Assembly: GCA_913046035.1 (NCBI GenBank)
Contig: CAJWSW010000003.1
Location: 23,765 to 87,764 of the forward strand
DNA from: an uncultured Alphaproteobacteria bacterium
GTDB taxonomy: Bacteria; Pseudomonadota; Alphaproteobacteria; MPNO01; UBA830
Length of the DNA stretch: 64,000 bases
Direction of reading: 5' to 3'
The notes beneath the pieces are model-generated. The model had not been told where the DNA came from. It worked only from the letters and a program-made list of their open reading frames with translations, and ran no database searches. The translations under genes and the position numbers were made by a program. Positions 34,165 through 43,364 of this stretch are shown here, piece by piece (within the stretch, counting starts at the first letter, position 1; each line of letters opens with the position of its first letter).

Positions 34165-36918
34165 ATGTCCATTTCATTCAATCTAAATGGCAAATTGGCA
34201 TCTACCGATGTAGAGCCTTCTCGGCGGCTTTCGCATGCTTTGCGCGATGATCTCGGTTTTACTGGCACAAAGGTTGGCTGTGATGCCGGAGACTGCGGTG
34301 CCTGCACAGTATTGCTGGATGGCGAGCAGGTTTGCTCTTGTTTAGTGCCGGTTGGGCAGGTTGAGGGCAGGCATATTACTACTGTCGAAGGACTAGCAGC
34401 TGGGAATGGGCGACTGACAGAGCTGCAGCAAGCATTCCACGAGCACGGCGCTGCCCAGTGCGGCATCTGTACGCCTGGTATGCTGATGGCGGCGGCCGAT
34501 TTGTTTGAAAAAAATGAGACGCCGACCGAAGAACAGATCCTTGATGCTATGGGCGGTGTTCTTTGCCGCTGCACCGGTTACAGAAACATTGTTGACGCGG
34601 TTAAACATGTTGTGAAACCGAACGGGGTATTGTTTGAAAATCCGCCTGTCGGCGATGCAATGGGGGCCCGTGCCCTTAAAACAGACGGAATACAGAAAGT
34701 TGATGGCACGGAAATTTATGGTGCCGATGAGGCGCCGGCCGACGCGTTGTGGGCGCGGGCAATACGTTCCCCCCATGCTAATGCTACCTTTAAATTGGGG
34801 GACTTCCAACCGCTGTACGAAAAATGGCCGGGTCTGGAGCGTGTCCTGACCGCAGCTGACGTTCCTGGGCTCAACGGTTATGGAGTTTATCCAGATGTAA
34901 AGGATCAACCTGCCTTCGCTGACGGCGAAGTTAGGTTTAAAGGCGAGACCGTTGTGGCGTTGGTCGGTGATTATCAGAGTGTCTACGGGATTCATGATGC
35001 AGATGTGCCGATATTTTACGAAAAGCGGGACGAGGTTTATGGTTTGGAGGCCGCCCTCGCCGATGATGCTCACCAAATACACGAGAGCTATCCCGGTAAC
35101 ATCATGGCGGAAGGTTATGTTAAAAAAGGCGATGCCGGCGCAGCGATGAAGACCGCCGACATAGTGGTGGAGGGCACGTATCAGACGGGCTTCGTAGAAC
35201 ATGGTTACATAGAGCCTGAGGCAGGATGGGCACGTCGTGTCGGTGACAGGCTGGAAATTACGGTATCGACGCAGGCGCCTTACATGGATCGCGATGAGGT
35301 GGCCAGTATTTTGGGTTTACCTAAGGAATCCGTCCGGGTGATACCGACTGCGTGTGGTGGTGGCTTTGGCGGAAAGCTTGATCTTGGAGTGCATCCTGTC
35401 ATTGGATTGGCTGCATGGATATTAAAAAAGCCTGTTCGATGCACATGGAACCGGATCGAATCAATGGCCGCTTCAACTAAAAGGCATCCTTCACGAATTA
35501 CGGCGCGCTATGGGTGTTCAAAAGACGGCGATCTGATCGCTTATGAAATGGAGGGTGATTTCGACACGGGGGCGTACATTTCGTGGGGGCTCACGGTCAA
35601 GGACAGGGTGCCGGTGCATGCAACCGGACCCTATTTTGTCCCTAATGTCGAGACGAAGGCCCGAGGTATTTTTACGAACGGAACACCAGCAGGTGCCTTT
35701 CGCGGTTTTGGAATTCCGCAGGCGGCTATTGCGCACGATAATCTGATGGATCGGATGGCTGAGAAGATTGGAATGGATCCCCTAGAGTTCCGCCTCCGAA
35801 ACGCGATCCGTAAGGGTCAAGAGACAGCGACCGGCCAGGTTTTGGAGTACTCAGCCGGTCTTGATCAGTGTCTCGAAGCGCTGCGTGACCCCTGGCAAAA
35901 GGCGCGAGCTGCTTCGGAGAAATTTAATGCTGAAACTGACGGTGTTAAGCGCCGCGGCGTCGGCGTGGGATGTATGTGGTACGGTTGCGGTAACACGTCG
36001 CTGTCGAACCCCTCAACGATGCAAATTGGTGTCGCGCCAGATGGAACGGTGACATTATATTCTGGCGCCCAGGATATCGGCCAAGGCACCAACACAACAA
36101 TGGTTCAAGTGGTCGCCGATGCGCTAGGCGTACGTATGGATCGGATCAATCTAGTCTGGGGTGACACGGATTTAACGGCAGATGCCGGTAAAAGTTCGGC
36201 GTCACGTCAGGCCTACGTTTCCGGCCGAGCAGCCATGGAGGCCGGCGAGGATTTGCGGCGTCAGATCCTGAGAATGGCGAATGCTGGTGACAATGCAACT
36301 CTCCAGTTTGGCGCTGGAGAATTGACTGTCGATGACGGCGGTGTAGTGCGCATTATTGACCTCAAAGGTATGTCTGCCGACAAACATGGCGGTAACGTAT
36401 TACTCGGCGAAGCTACATTTGATCCGCCCGCATCGCCCTTAGATGACATGGGGCAGGGTAATCCATATGGCACATATGGCTTCGGTGCGCAGGTAGCAGA
36501 AGTTGAAGTCGATACTGAGCTTGGCACCGTGAAGGTACTGCATGTTTGGGCTGCCCACGATGTCGGCGCTGCGATCAATCCGACACAGGTTGAAGGCCAG
36601 ATCCATGGCGGCGTGGCGCAGGGCCTCGGGCTTGCTCTAATGGAGGAATATATCCCAGGAAAAACCGAAAATCTTCATGACTACTTAATACCGACCTTCG
36701 GCGACGTCCCTCCTGTCGATGTATTCCTGATAGAGGATCCTGAACCGACAGGTCCTTATGGTGCGAAGGGCATTGGCGAACCTGCACTCATACCTACGCC
36801 ACCCGCGATATTTGGCGCGATTTATCACGCTACAGGCGTCCACATGAAACAGGCACCAGCAACGCCAGATCGAGTTCGTGCTTCGCTTGTTGCCCAAAAG
36901 GGTAAAGAACATGGCTGA
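34165..36918 (+). CDS. Fused 2Fe-2S and Mo-cofactor subunit of a molybdenum hydroxylase (CoxS-CoxL fusion)
   Basis: A 917-residue fusion. Residues 1-155 are the two-cluster small subunit: plant-type 2Fe-2S cysteines C39, C44, C47 and C59, and the second cluster C99, C102, C134 and C136. Residues about 175-917 are the large subunit, with GGGFGG, a GAFRGFG loop (511-516) and the catalytic Glu872 (GIGEPA). The fusion and the AFRGFG loop set it apart from the three lone large subunits. It is a plausible nicotinate- or other N-heteroaromatic dehydrogenase. Its last 8 bases overlap the start of the reductase-like gene (ATGGCTGA), so translation is coupled. Confidence 0.9.
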   Translation: MSISFNLNGKLASTDVEPSRRLSHALRDDLGFTGTKVGCDAGDCGACTVLLDGEQVCSCLVPVGQVEGRHITTVEGLAAGNGRLTELQQAFHEHGAAQCGICTPGMLMAAADLFEKNETPTEEQILDAMGGVLCRCTGYRNIVDAVKHVVKPNGVLFENPPVGDAMGARALKTDGIQKVDGTEIYGADEAPADALWARAIRSPHANATFKLGDFQPLYEKWPGLERVLTAADVPGLNGYGVYPDVKDQPAFADGEVRFKGETVVALVGDYQSVYGIHDADVPIFYEKRDEVYGLEAALADDAHQIHESYPGNIMAEGYVKKGDAGAAMKTADIVVEGTYQTGFVEHGYIEPEAGWARRVGDRLEITVSTQAPYMDRDEVASILGLPKESVRVIPTACGGGFGGKLDLGVHPVIGLAAWILKKPVRCTWNRIESMAASTKRHPSRITARYGCSKDGDLIAYEMEGDFDTGAYISWGLTVKDRVPVHATGPYFVPNVETKARGIFTNGTPAGAFRGFGIPQAAIAHDNLMDRMAEKIGMDPLEFRLRNAIRKGQETATGQVLEYSAGLDQCLEALRDPWQKARAASEKFNAETDGVKRRGVGVGCMWYGCGNTSLSNPSTMQIGVAPDGTVTLYSGAQDIGQGTNTTMVQVVADALGVRMDRINLVWGDTDLTADAGKSSASRQAYVSGRAAMEAGEDLRRQILRMANAGDNATLQFGAGELTVDDGGVVRIIDLKGMSADKHGGNVLLGEATFDPPASPLDDMGQGNPYGTYGFGAQVAEVEVDTELGTVKVLHVWAAHDVGAAINPTQVEGQIHGGVAQGLGLALMEEYIPGKTENLHDYLIPTFGDVPPVDVFLIEDPEPTGPYGAKGIGEPALIPTPPAIFGAIYHATGVHMKQAPATPDRVRASLVAQKGKEHG

Positions 36919-38395
36919 GGCATCCAAAGGTAGCGTGATAACCTGTGATGCCTGCCCAGTATTGTGTAGGATCCGACCGGAAAAAACCGGAGCTTGTGGC
37001 CGCTACGGTAATGTAAATGGTTCTTTAACGCGGACCGATCCCGTGATTGTGACGCAACAAGTGTCGGATGAGAACGGTCAAGTTGTACCGTTTTTGCCAG
37101 AGCAAGAAGATTGGGACGGGTCGCTTAATTTCCAATTTCCATCGTTTATCACTGGCATAGGTGCAACCACGACGTACCCGGATTACAAGCCAGCGCCATT
37201 TATTGTTTCATCTGAACATCATGACGTTGATATGGTTACGGTCGTTTCTGAGGGTGTGTTTAGCTATTGTGGTGTGAAAGTTAAGATTGATACTGACCGT
37301 TATATTGGACCGGAGTCTGCGCCTGTTCGTGTGAAGGGAGAGCAAATCGGCCACGTTACAACTGCAGAATATGGTTCGCAAATGTTAGCACTGGGCGGCG
37401 TCCATCACCTGACTGGCGGCAGTAAAAAAGAAGGCAACACTACATGCCAGGCAATGCTCTCGCTTTGCAATAAAGATGCGGTGGAAATGACAATCGATGG
37501 TGGAGCAACGCTGACCGTGCAGGCCGGGAAACCCCCGGTTATCGATACCAATCAGGAGGAGCGTATGCGGGTTGGTTGCGGGTCGGCAGCGATCGGGATG
37601 TTTGCACTTCAATGGCATGGTCATGCCGATGAGGTCATTGTTGTGGATGATCATATTACCGGGGTGTTGTCTGAGCATCAGTCAGGTAAGTTCTTGGACA
37701 TGCCTCCTGCTGGGATCCGTGTCCGTGGTCGAAGATCAACGCCCGGTAGGTATTTCCAAGTCGCTGAACCGGGCGCGGGCTGGGGCGGCACGGATATAAC
37801 CGAACCGCTGTCAATTATAGAGAGCATAGACCCAGAAGTTGCCTGGCCAGGCCTCAGGCTTTTGATGGTCAGCACTACAGGCGAAGACCAGGCGTATTTT
37901 ATTTTAGATGATGACCTGACACCTGTCCCTGCCGATTTACCAGCAGATCTCACCGTGTCGGTTGATCGGATCGCCGAGAACTGTGAACCCGCGCTTAGTA
38001 CAGTGCTGTTTATGGGCGGTGCGGGCGGATCGTTGCGGGCTGGGGTGACTGTGAATCCAGTTTTACTGACCCGGTCTGTTCGGGATTTGCGGACCCGCGT
38101 TACTTGCGGTGGCGCGCCGGTTTACGTATGGCCCGGAGGCGGTATTACAGTGATGGTTGATGTGCTCCGCATGCCAGATAATTCTTTCGGTTATGTTCCG
38201 ACGCCAGCGTTGGTCGCGCCAATTGAGTTTTCTATGTCGCGTGACGAGTACCTGGCCTTAGGCGGTTATGAGGACCACATCAGGCCCCTTGAAAACGTTA
38301 TGCGCGAGGGCGGACTATACGGGGTGCAATCGATGCCCTGGGAGGGCAACAATCCCTGGCCGTTGGCAGAACGCATGGCATTGGAAGACACCTGA
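36911..38395 (+). CDS. 6-hydroxynicotinate reductase homologue
   Basis: A 494-residue protein with an N-terminal cysteine motif suited to a [4Fe-4S] cluster: C12, C15, C19 and C29. The rest matches the family named for 6-hydroxynicotinate reductase of Eubacterium barkeri, which uses reduced ferredoxin to make 1,4,5,6-tetrahydro-6-oxonicotinate. I start at the ATG at 36911, which overlaps the upstream stop; an in-frame GTG at 36878 would lie deep in that gene. In aerobic proteobacteria the family occurs with molybdenum hydroxylases and UPF0280, as here. The actual substrate is not shown by sequence. No ferredoxin gene is in the window. Confidence 0.78.
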   Translation: MAEASKGSVITCDACPVLCRIRPEKTGACGRYGNVNGSLTRTDPVIVTQQVSDENGQVVPFLPEQEDWDGSLNFQFPSFITGIGATTTYPDYKPAPFIVSSEHHDVDMVTVVSEGVFSYCGVKVKIDTDRYIGPESAPVRVKGEQIGHVTTAEYGSQMLALGGVHHLTGGSKKEGNTTCQAMLSLCNKDAVEMTIDGGATLTVQAGKPPVIDTNQEERMRVGCGSAAIGMFALQWHGHADEVIVVDDHITGVLSEHQSGKFLDMPPAGIRVRGRRSTPGRYFQVAEPGAGWGGTDITEPLSIIESIDPEVAWPGLRLLMVSTTGEDQAYFILDDDLTPVPADLPADLTVSVDRIAENCEPALSTVLFMGGAGGSLRAGVTVNPVLLTRSVRDLRTRVTCGGAPVYVWPGGGITVMVDVLRMPDNSFGYVPTPALVAPIEFSMSRDEYLALGGYEDHIRPLENVMREGGLYGVQSMPWEGNNPWPLAERMALEDT

Positions 38396-38400
38396 TCACG

Positions 38401-39264
38401 ATGAACGGCGCTCAGGCCGGACTGCTTGCTGACGGACGTCGGCTCCATTTGCAACATGGACCTATTGATCTGATTGTTGAGGCATTTGGCCCCTCAAAGG
38501 AAATTCGCGCGGCCTATAAGCAGGCACGAAATCGTTTCGAAACGTTATTGGCGGAATTGGTCGTCGAACTTAGTGACTTGAGAAAGCCAGCGAAGGAGCG
38601 GCGTGCAGAGGTCCATGGCGCCACAGCTGTTCGCATGATTGATGCCGTTTGGCCGCATCGAGAGACCTTCGTAACTCCAATGGCGGCGGTTGCAGGTTCA
38701 GTCGCCGACGAAGTCATGGAAGCGTTATTAATCGGCCGGTCCCTTGAGAAGGCGTATATCAACAACTCAGGCGATATTGCAGTGTATTTAACGCCAGGCG
38801 CGACCCTTAGGCTTGGTATAGTGGGAAATCTTTTACAGCCTCAGTTGGACGGTAAGGCGGAGCTTACCTTCGATCGCCCGGTACGGGGGGTAGCTACGAG
38901 TGGCTGGCAAGGACGAAGTTGGTCTTTTGGTATAGCTGATGCTGTAACGGTACTAGCGATAAGCGCCGCGGCTGCGGACGTGGCGGCTACCCTGATCGCT
39001 AATGCTGTAGACGTGGACCATCCGGCAATAGAGAGGTCGCCGGCGTCGAAAGAGGACGACCAAACCGAACTTGGTGAACGGTTAGTGACGGTGAATGTTG
39101 GAGATTTAGATGCCGAATCGTTGGAAGTGGCATTGAAACGAGGAATGAACGAGGCCAAACGGATGCTCGATGCTGGACTAATCATCGCGGCGGTGTTGGT
39201 ATTAAAAAACGAGATCCGGACCGTCGGCGATGTACCGGCAGCCCTTATGAAAACGGCTAACTGA
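38401..39264 (+). CDS. UPF0280 family protein (ApbE-like fold)
   Basis: A 287-residue UPF0280 protein, a family distantly related to ApbE, the FAD:protein FMN transferase. The ApbE-like INNSGDIAVYL segment (near 120-130) and a later GIADAVTVLA helix are present. It starts 5 bases after the reductase homologue and has no separate ribosome site, so translation depends on the upstream gene. Because the reductase it follows is from a flavin-containing family, a role in installing or inserting flavin is possible (inference). Confidence 0.8.
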   Translation: MNGAQAGLLADGRRLHLQHGPIDLIVEAFGPSKEIRAAYKQARNRFETLLAELVVELSDLRKPAKERRAEVHGATAVRMIDAVWPHRETFVTPMAAVAGSVADEVMEALLIGRSLEKAYINNSGDIAVYLTPGATLRLGIVGNLLQPQLDGKAELTFDRPVRGVATSGWQGRSWSFGIADAVTVLAISAAAADVAATLIANAVDVDHPAIERSPASKEDDQTELGERLVTVNVGDLDAESLEVALKRGMNEAKRMLDAGLIIAAVLVLKNEIRTVGDVPAALMKTAN

Positions 39265-39277
39265 AAAGGAATAAATA

Positions 39278-39907
39278 ATGGACGCTGGAAGAACGTCAGT
39301 GGAGACAACAGCTGAAGGTGACTTTGGTGAACTTGTAAAGGTCCGGAAGTTTGTGATGCATATTGAAGAGGTGCTTCACGAATTCGGCCCTCCCGCCAAA
39401 CGCCCACAACTAAAAGGCTATGTAGCTGCAGTAACACAAAACCCATACGCCGGAAAATACGTTGACGATATTTTGCCGCTTATGGAGGCTTTGAAACCAA
39501 TGGGCATGGAAATGTCCAAGAAGTTGATGGCTGCAATGGGAGGTGCTGATGCGATTGTCGCTTATGGAAAGGCCGCTATAGTCGGCGAAAATGGGGAACT
39601 TGAACACGCAGCGCTCTGGCACGAGCCCGGCGGTTATGGGATGCGCCAACTTATGGAGAAGTCCGCTGCGATAGTGCCGTCAACAAAGAAAGTGGGCGGA
39701 CCGGGCTGCACCATCGACGTTCCGATAGCCCATGCTAATGCCGCCTACGTCCGTTCGCATTTTGATACGGTCGTATGTTCAATCAATGATGCTCCGCGGG
39801 CGAATGAAATTGTGTGGATCCAGTCTATGTCAAATGCGCCGAGAATTTACTCTCGGTCTGGAGGTCTGAGTGATGATGATGTGGTCGGAGAAGATGGATT
39901 GCGCTAG
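39278..39907 (+). CDS. DUF1185 / amino acid synthesis (AA_synth, PF06684) family protein
   Basis: A 209-residue member of PF06684, whose known structures have a chorismate-mutase-like fold; the reaction is not established. Conserved stretches are YGKAAIVGENGE, the GGPG motif followed by a DVP strand, and the C-terminal VGEDGLR. It lies 13 bases after UPF0280 as the last gene of the operon. A paralogue with the same three motifs lies at 42594, next to a lone large subunit. Confidence 0.85.
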   Translation: MDAGRTSVETTAEGDFGELVKVRKFVMHIEEVLHEFGPPAKRPQLKGYVAAVTQNPYAGKYVDDILPLMEALKPMGMEMSKKLMAAMGGADAIVAYGKAAIVGENGELEHAALWHEPGGYGMRQLMEKSAAIVPSTKKVGGPGCTIDVPIAHANAAYVRSHFDTVVCSINDAPRANEIVWIQSMSNAPRIYSRSGGLSDDDVVGEDGLR

Positions 39908-40074
39908 GGGTCGGTCAAACGAGCTCCACCGCTCGGTGTAATCGCATCGCGGAAGTTGCCAGGTTTTAAGTGATTTTTTCTGATCCGTCGATGCCTGGAA
40001 TTTACATCTTAAAAACTGCAGAAACGGTGCCGTCCATCACGGGTATTATTCAGATCAGCGCTTAATTTATCCCG

Positions 40075-42423
40075 TTAATTCGTCGAGCGTTTTTGCAACG
40101 CCTTCCATATGCGATGTGGTGTCGCCGGAATGCCGAGTTCACATCCGTCGTTGCCCCCTAACGCATCCATGATCGCATTATAGATCACAGGGTATGACCC
40201 GCCATTTCCAGCCTCGCCGCAGCCTTTTACGCCGAGCGGGTTCGACTTACACGGTACTGCATGCGTGGTAAAGTTGATGTGCGCAATATCATCCGCGCGG
40301 GGCAACTGGTAATCGAGGTAGGTGCCAGTGACGAGCTGGCCGTCTTCGTCATAAATCGTATCTTCGGCGAGGACTTGGCCAATGCCTTGAGCGATGCCAC
40401 CATGCACTTGGCCCTCGACGATTAAGGGATTTACCACAACGCCGAAGTCGTCAACCACAGTATATCGGTCGATGGTGACGATACCTGTATCGGGATCGAT
40501 TTCTACTTCAGCCACATGACATCCGTTAGGAAAACTAATGGGCGCAGTTTTGTGATTAACCTTGTGCGACAAACTATCGGGTAGGTCTCCCGTTCCCCCT
40601 AGTTCCCGCGCTTTTTCCGCTATTCTTATGATACCAATGTTTCTGTCGGTGCCTGCAACGGTAAATACGCCGTCGGCAAATTCTATATCCTCAACTGCTG
40701 CCTCTAACAGATGTCCAGCGAGTTTTTTTCCATTTTGAACTATGGTCTCCGCGCATTCGATAATTGCGCCACTTGCGGCAATCATCGAGCGCGAACCGCC
40801 AGACCCGCCGGCACCTGGGCTCATTTCATCGGAGTCGTGTTGGACAAGTTTGATGGCGTCGAACGGGATACCTAGTTGGGCTGATAGCACTTGTGCGAAA
40901 GTGGTGGCATGGCCCATGCCAAAATCTTTATTGCCGGTGACCAGAGTTACCGACCCATCTTCTTCGAAGCGTATGTCCGCCAATTCGGTTCCCGGTCCGG
41001 CCGTGGTTTCAAGGTATGGAGCGATGCCAATGCCGCGGAGTATCCCGGCGGCGTCTGAAGACGCTTTCCGGGCTGGGTATCCGATATAGTCGGCTCGTTC
41101 GAGACACATGTCCATAATCGTCTCGAATTCGCCAGAATCGTATATCAAATCGACGGGTGTAGTGTGGGGTAACATATCAGGACTGATCAAGTTGCGACGG
41201 CGAAGTTCGACGCGGTCGATGCCCATTTCTGCGGCGGCCTTGTCAATCAAGCGTTCAAGGAAGAACTTGGACTCTGGGCGTCCTGCTCCACGATACGGAC
41301 CGGTGGGAACGGTGTTAGTAAAGATGCATTTGGCGTTAAAAGAGATTGCCGGAGTTTTGTAAACGCTGATGATGTTGCGGCTCGTTACCATCGTTGCTGG
41401 CCAAGGCCCCATTGCTGTAAGATAAGCACCCATATCCCCAACGCCTTCAACGCGGAGTGCCGTAAAGTTCCCTTCATGGTCGAGTGCTAAGGCGAGTTCG
41501 AAGGTCATTGCACGACCGTGATGGTCGGAAAGGAAACTCTCTGATCGGTCGGCGGTCCATTTAACTGGTCTGCCTAATTTACGTGCGGCGTGAAGCACAA
41601 CTATTGCTTCGTTAAAGGCGCTACCCTTCATACCGAAAGAGCCGCCAACTTCTTTTGAAATTATACGCATTTTATCAGGCTCAACGCCCAGCATTTTAGA
41701 CATGGCGCTGCGATATCCAGCTACGCCTTGCGTCCCTACGTGAAGGGTGAAGTTTTTTGTATTGGCGTCAAATTCTGCTACCGTGGCGCGTGGCTCCATT
41801 GCACTTACGATAACACGTGTATTGGTCAGTGTGACTTTTGTGACGTGTGCGGCATCTTCAAAGGCTTTTTCCACGGCAGCATCGTCACCCCATTGAAAGT
41901 CCAAACATGTATTTCGTGGTGCCTGCTCCCATACCTGCGGCGCACCCTCTTTTTCGGCAGCAACTGGATCTACAACGGATGGGAGGTTCTCTAGATCTAA
42001 CGTTACCATTTCAGCGGCATCACGCGCTTGCGTAGGTGTTTCAGCAATTACTGCAGCTACGGGATCGCCAACATGCTTCACTTTTTGAATCGCCATTGCG
42101 GGGCGCGGCGGTACCACTGCGGCTGAACCGTCGCGGCTTTTCACACTAATAGGACAGGGAATATCATTAACGCCGGCATCCCGAAGATCTTGACCGGTGA
42201 TCACAGCAATAACACCAGGAGCTGTTTTTGCTTTAGAAATATCGAGGTTTTTAATGATGCCATGGGCAACAGGCGACCTCAGAAAAGCACAATATATCTG
42301 ACCTTCGGCGCTGTAATCGTCTGTATACTGGCCTCGGCCGGTCAGTAGCGTGGGGTCTTCTGTTCGCAAAACAGGCTGGCCAATACCGAATTTTAGGGGT
42401 TCCAGAACGCCATCGTCGGGCAT
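40075..42423 (-). CDS. Molybdenum hydroxylase large subunit (xanthine dehydrogenase/CoxL family), lone
   Basis: A 782-residue Mo-cofactor subunit with the hammerhead domain, GGSFG motif, a PYRGAGRPES loop and the catalytic Glu737 (GCGEAG). It resembles the protein at 13313 more than the fused enzyme at 34165. No small or FAD subunit adjoins it. It converges on the coxM operon and is divergent from the second DUF1185 gene, with 170 bases between. GAGAAGG precedes the ATG at about 8 bases. It may use the electron-transfer subunits of another operon. Confidence 0.88.
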   Translation of the reverse strand: MPDDGVLEPLKFGIGQPVLRTEDPTLLTGRGQYTDDYSAEGQIYCAFLRSPVAHGIIKNLDISKAKTAPGVIAVITGQDLRDAGVNDIPCPISVKSRDGSAAVVPPRPAMAIQKVKHVGDPVAAVIAETPTQARDAAEMVTLDLENLPSVVDPVAAEKEGAPQVWEQAPRNTCLDFQWGDDAAVEKAFEDAAHVTKVTLTNTRVIVSAMEPRATVAEFDANTKNFTLHVGTQGVAGYRSAMSKMLGVEPDKMRIISKEVGGSFGMKGSAFNEAIVVLHAARKLGRPVKWTADRSESFLSDHHGRAMTFELALALDHEGNFTALRVEGVGDMGAYLTAMGPWPATMVTSRNIISVYKTPAISFNAKCIFTNTVPTGPYRGAGRPESKFFLERLIDKAAAEMGIDRVELRRRNLISPDMLPHTTPVDLIYDSGEFETIMDMCLERADYIGYPARKASSDAAGILRGIGIAPYLETTAGPGTELADIRFEEDGSVTLVTGNKDFGMGHATTFAQVLSAQLGIPFDAIKLVQHDSDEMSPGAGGSGGSRSMIAASGAIIECAETIVQNGKKLAGHLLEAAVEDIEFADGVFTVAGTDRNIGIIRIAEKARELGGTGDLPDSLSHKVNHKTAPISFPNGCHVAEVEIDPDTGIVTIDRYTVVDDFGVVVNPLIVEGQVHGGIAQGIGQVLAEDTIYDEDGQLVTGTYLDYQLPRADDIAHINFTTHAVPCKSNPLGVKGCGEAGNGGSYPVIYNAIMDALGGNDGCELGIPATPHRIWKALQKRSTN

Positions 42424-42593
42424 GCTTAAAGCCTTCTCAAAAGAAAATGATCAACACAGGATATCAAAGCATAGATTACGCGCAATCGGTCAAAAACGCA
42501 CACGCATGGAACTACCTGGCGTTATTGACTTAGTCTCTTTACCGTTCGACGATAGAATCAATAGCGGCATGATAGAAGTTTCCGGAGGTCATC

Positions 42594-43178
42594 ATGGAAG
42601 CCAAAATTCGAAAAACATGCGTCATCGTTGAGGAAACTCAAAGGGATATGGGTAGGGCTGTTGATCCGCCAACGCGGAAGGCAGCAGCATTAGCCGTGAT
42701 CAAAAATCCCGCTGCAAATAAGTTCCAAGAGGACCTGGCGGTGTTATCGGAGATTGGTGCTGAGCTAGGCGAGATTCTAGGAAAGATGTGTGTCGAGGCA
42801 TTAGGGATTAAACCTGAAGAAGCCGAGAGCTACGGCAAAGCTGCGATTGTCGGTGAGAATGGTGAATGGGAACATGCCGCTGCGGTTCTGCATCCAAAGC
42901 TCGGCGGTCCATTGCGTAAGGAGGTCGAGAAAGGGGCAGCCCTCGTACCTTCGGTTAAAAAGATGGGTGGTCCCGGTGCTTCGATTGACGTGCCGCTGGG
43001 CCACAAAGACGCAGCTTATGTGCGCAGCCACTTCGATGGAATGGAAGTTAGGCTTGCTGATGCGCCGCGTGCCAATGAAATTTTAGTAGTCATCGCGGTT
43101 ACCGACTCCGGACGGCCGTTTCCCCGGGTCGGCGGGTTGACGGTAGATGAAATCGTCGGCGAAGACGGGCTTCGATAG
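42594..43178 (+). CDS. DUF1185 / amino acid synthesis (AA_synth, PF06684) family protein
   Basis: A 194-residue paralogue of the protein at 39278, sharing YGKAAIVGENGE, GGPG followed by DVP, HANAAYVRSHFD-like and VGEDGLR segments. It lacks the first 15 residues of that protein. GGAGGT lies about 5 bases before the ATG, a strong site. It is read toward hyuA, with a 251-base gap that contains a separate hyuA promoter. Two divergent copies in one catabolic region suggest a role close to the pathway chemistry. Confidence 0.85.
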   Translation: MEAKIRKTCVIVEETQRDMGRAVDPPTRKAAALAVIKNPAANKFQEDLAVLSEIGAELGEILGKMCVEALGIKPEEAESYGKAAIVGENGEWEHAAAVLHPKLGGPLRKEVEKGAALVPSVKKMGGPGASIDVPLGHKDAAYVRSHFDGMEVRLADAPRANEILVVIAVTDSGRPFPRVGGLTVDEIVGEDGLR

Positions 43179-43364
43179 ATAGCCGCTGCGATTAAACATT
43201 GGAAATATGCAAAAACAAAAATTGATTGTTGTAAGCGACCAGTCCTTCGGGGCTTAGTGGCCGAATAAAACTGGGAGCATTCTATTTGTTGGCGGCACGT
43301 AAAGTAGTTTCCGATCTCTGAGTCGAACGTGTGACGTTACCTCTTCATCAAAAAAAAGCCGACC

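Noticed and set aside
34393..35202. A 269-codon minus-strand frame inside the CoxS-CoxL fusion gene
   Set aside because: It lies wholly antisense to a gene with complete 2Fe-2S and Mo motifs. Its own translation has no recognisable domain and no ribosome site.
42322..42328. TGTATAC resembling the shared operator
   Set aside because: It lies inside the coding sequence of a large subunit and lacks the ACAA-rich flank and the promoter context.
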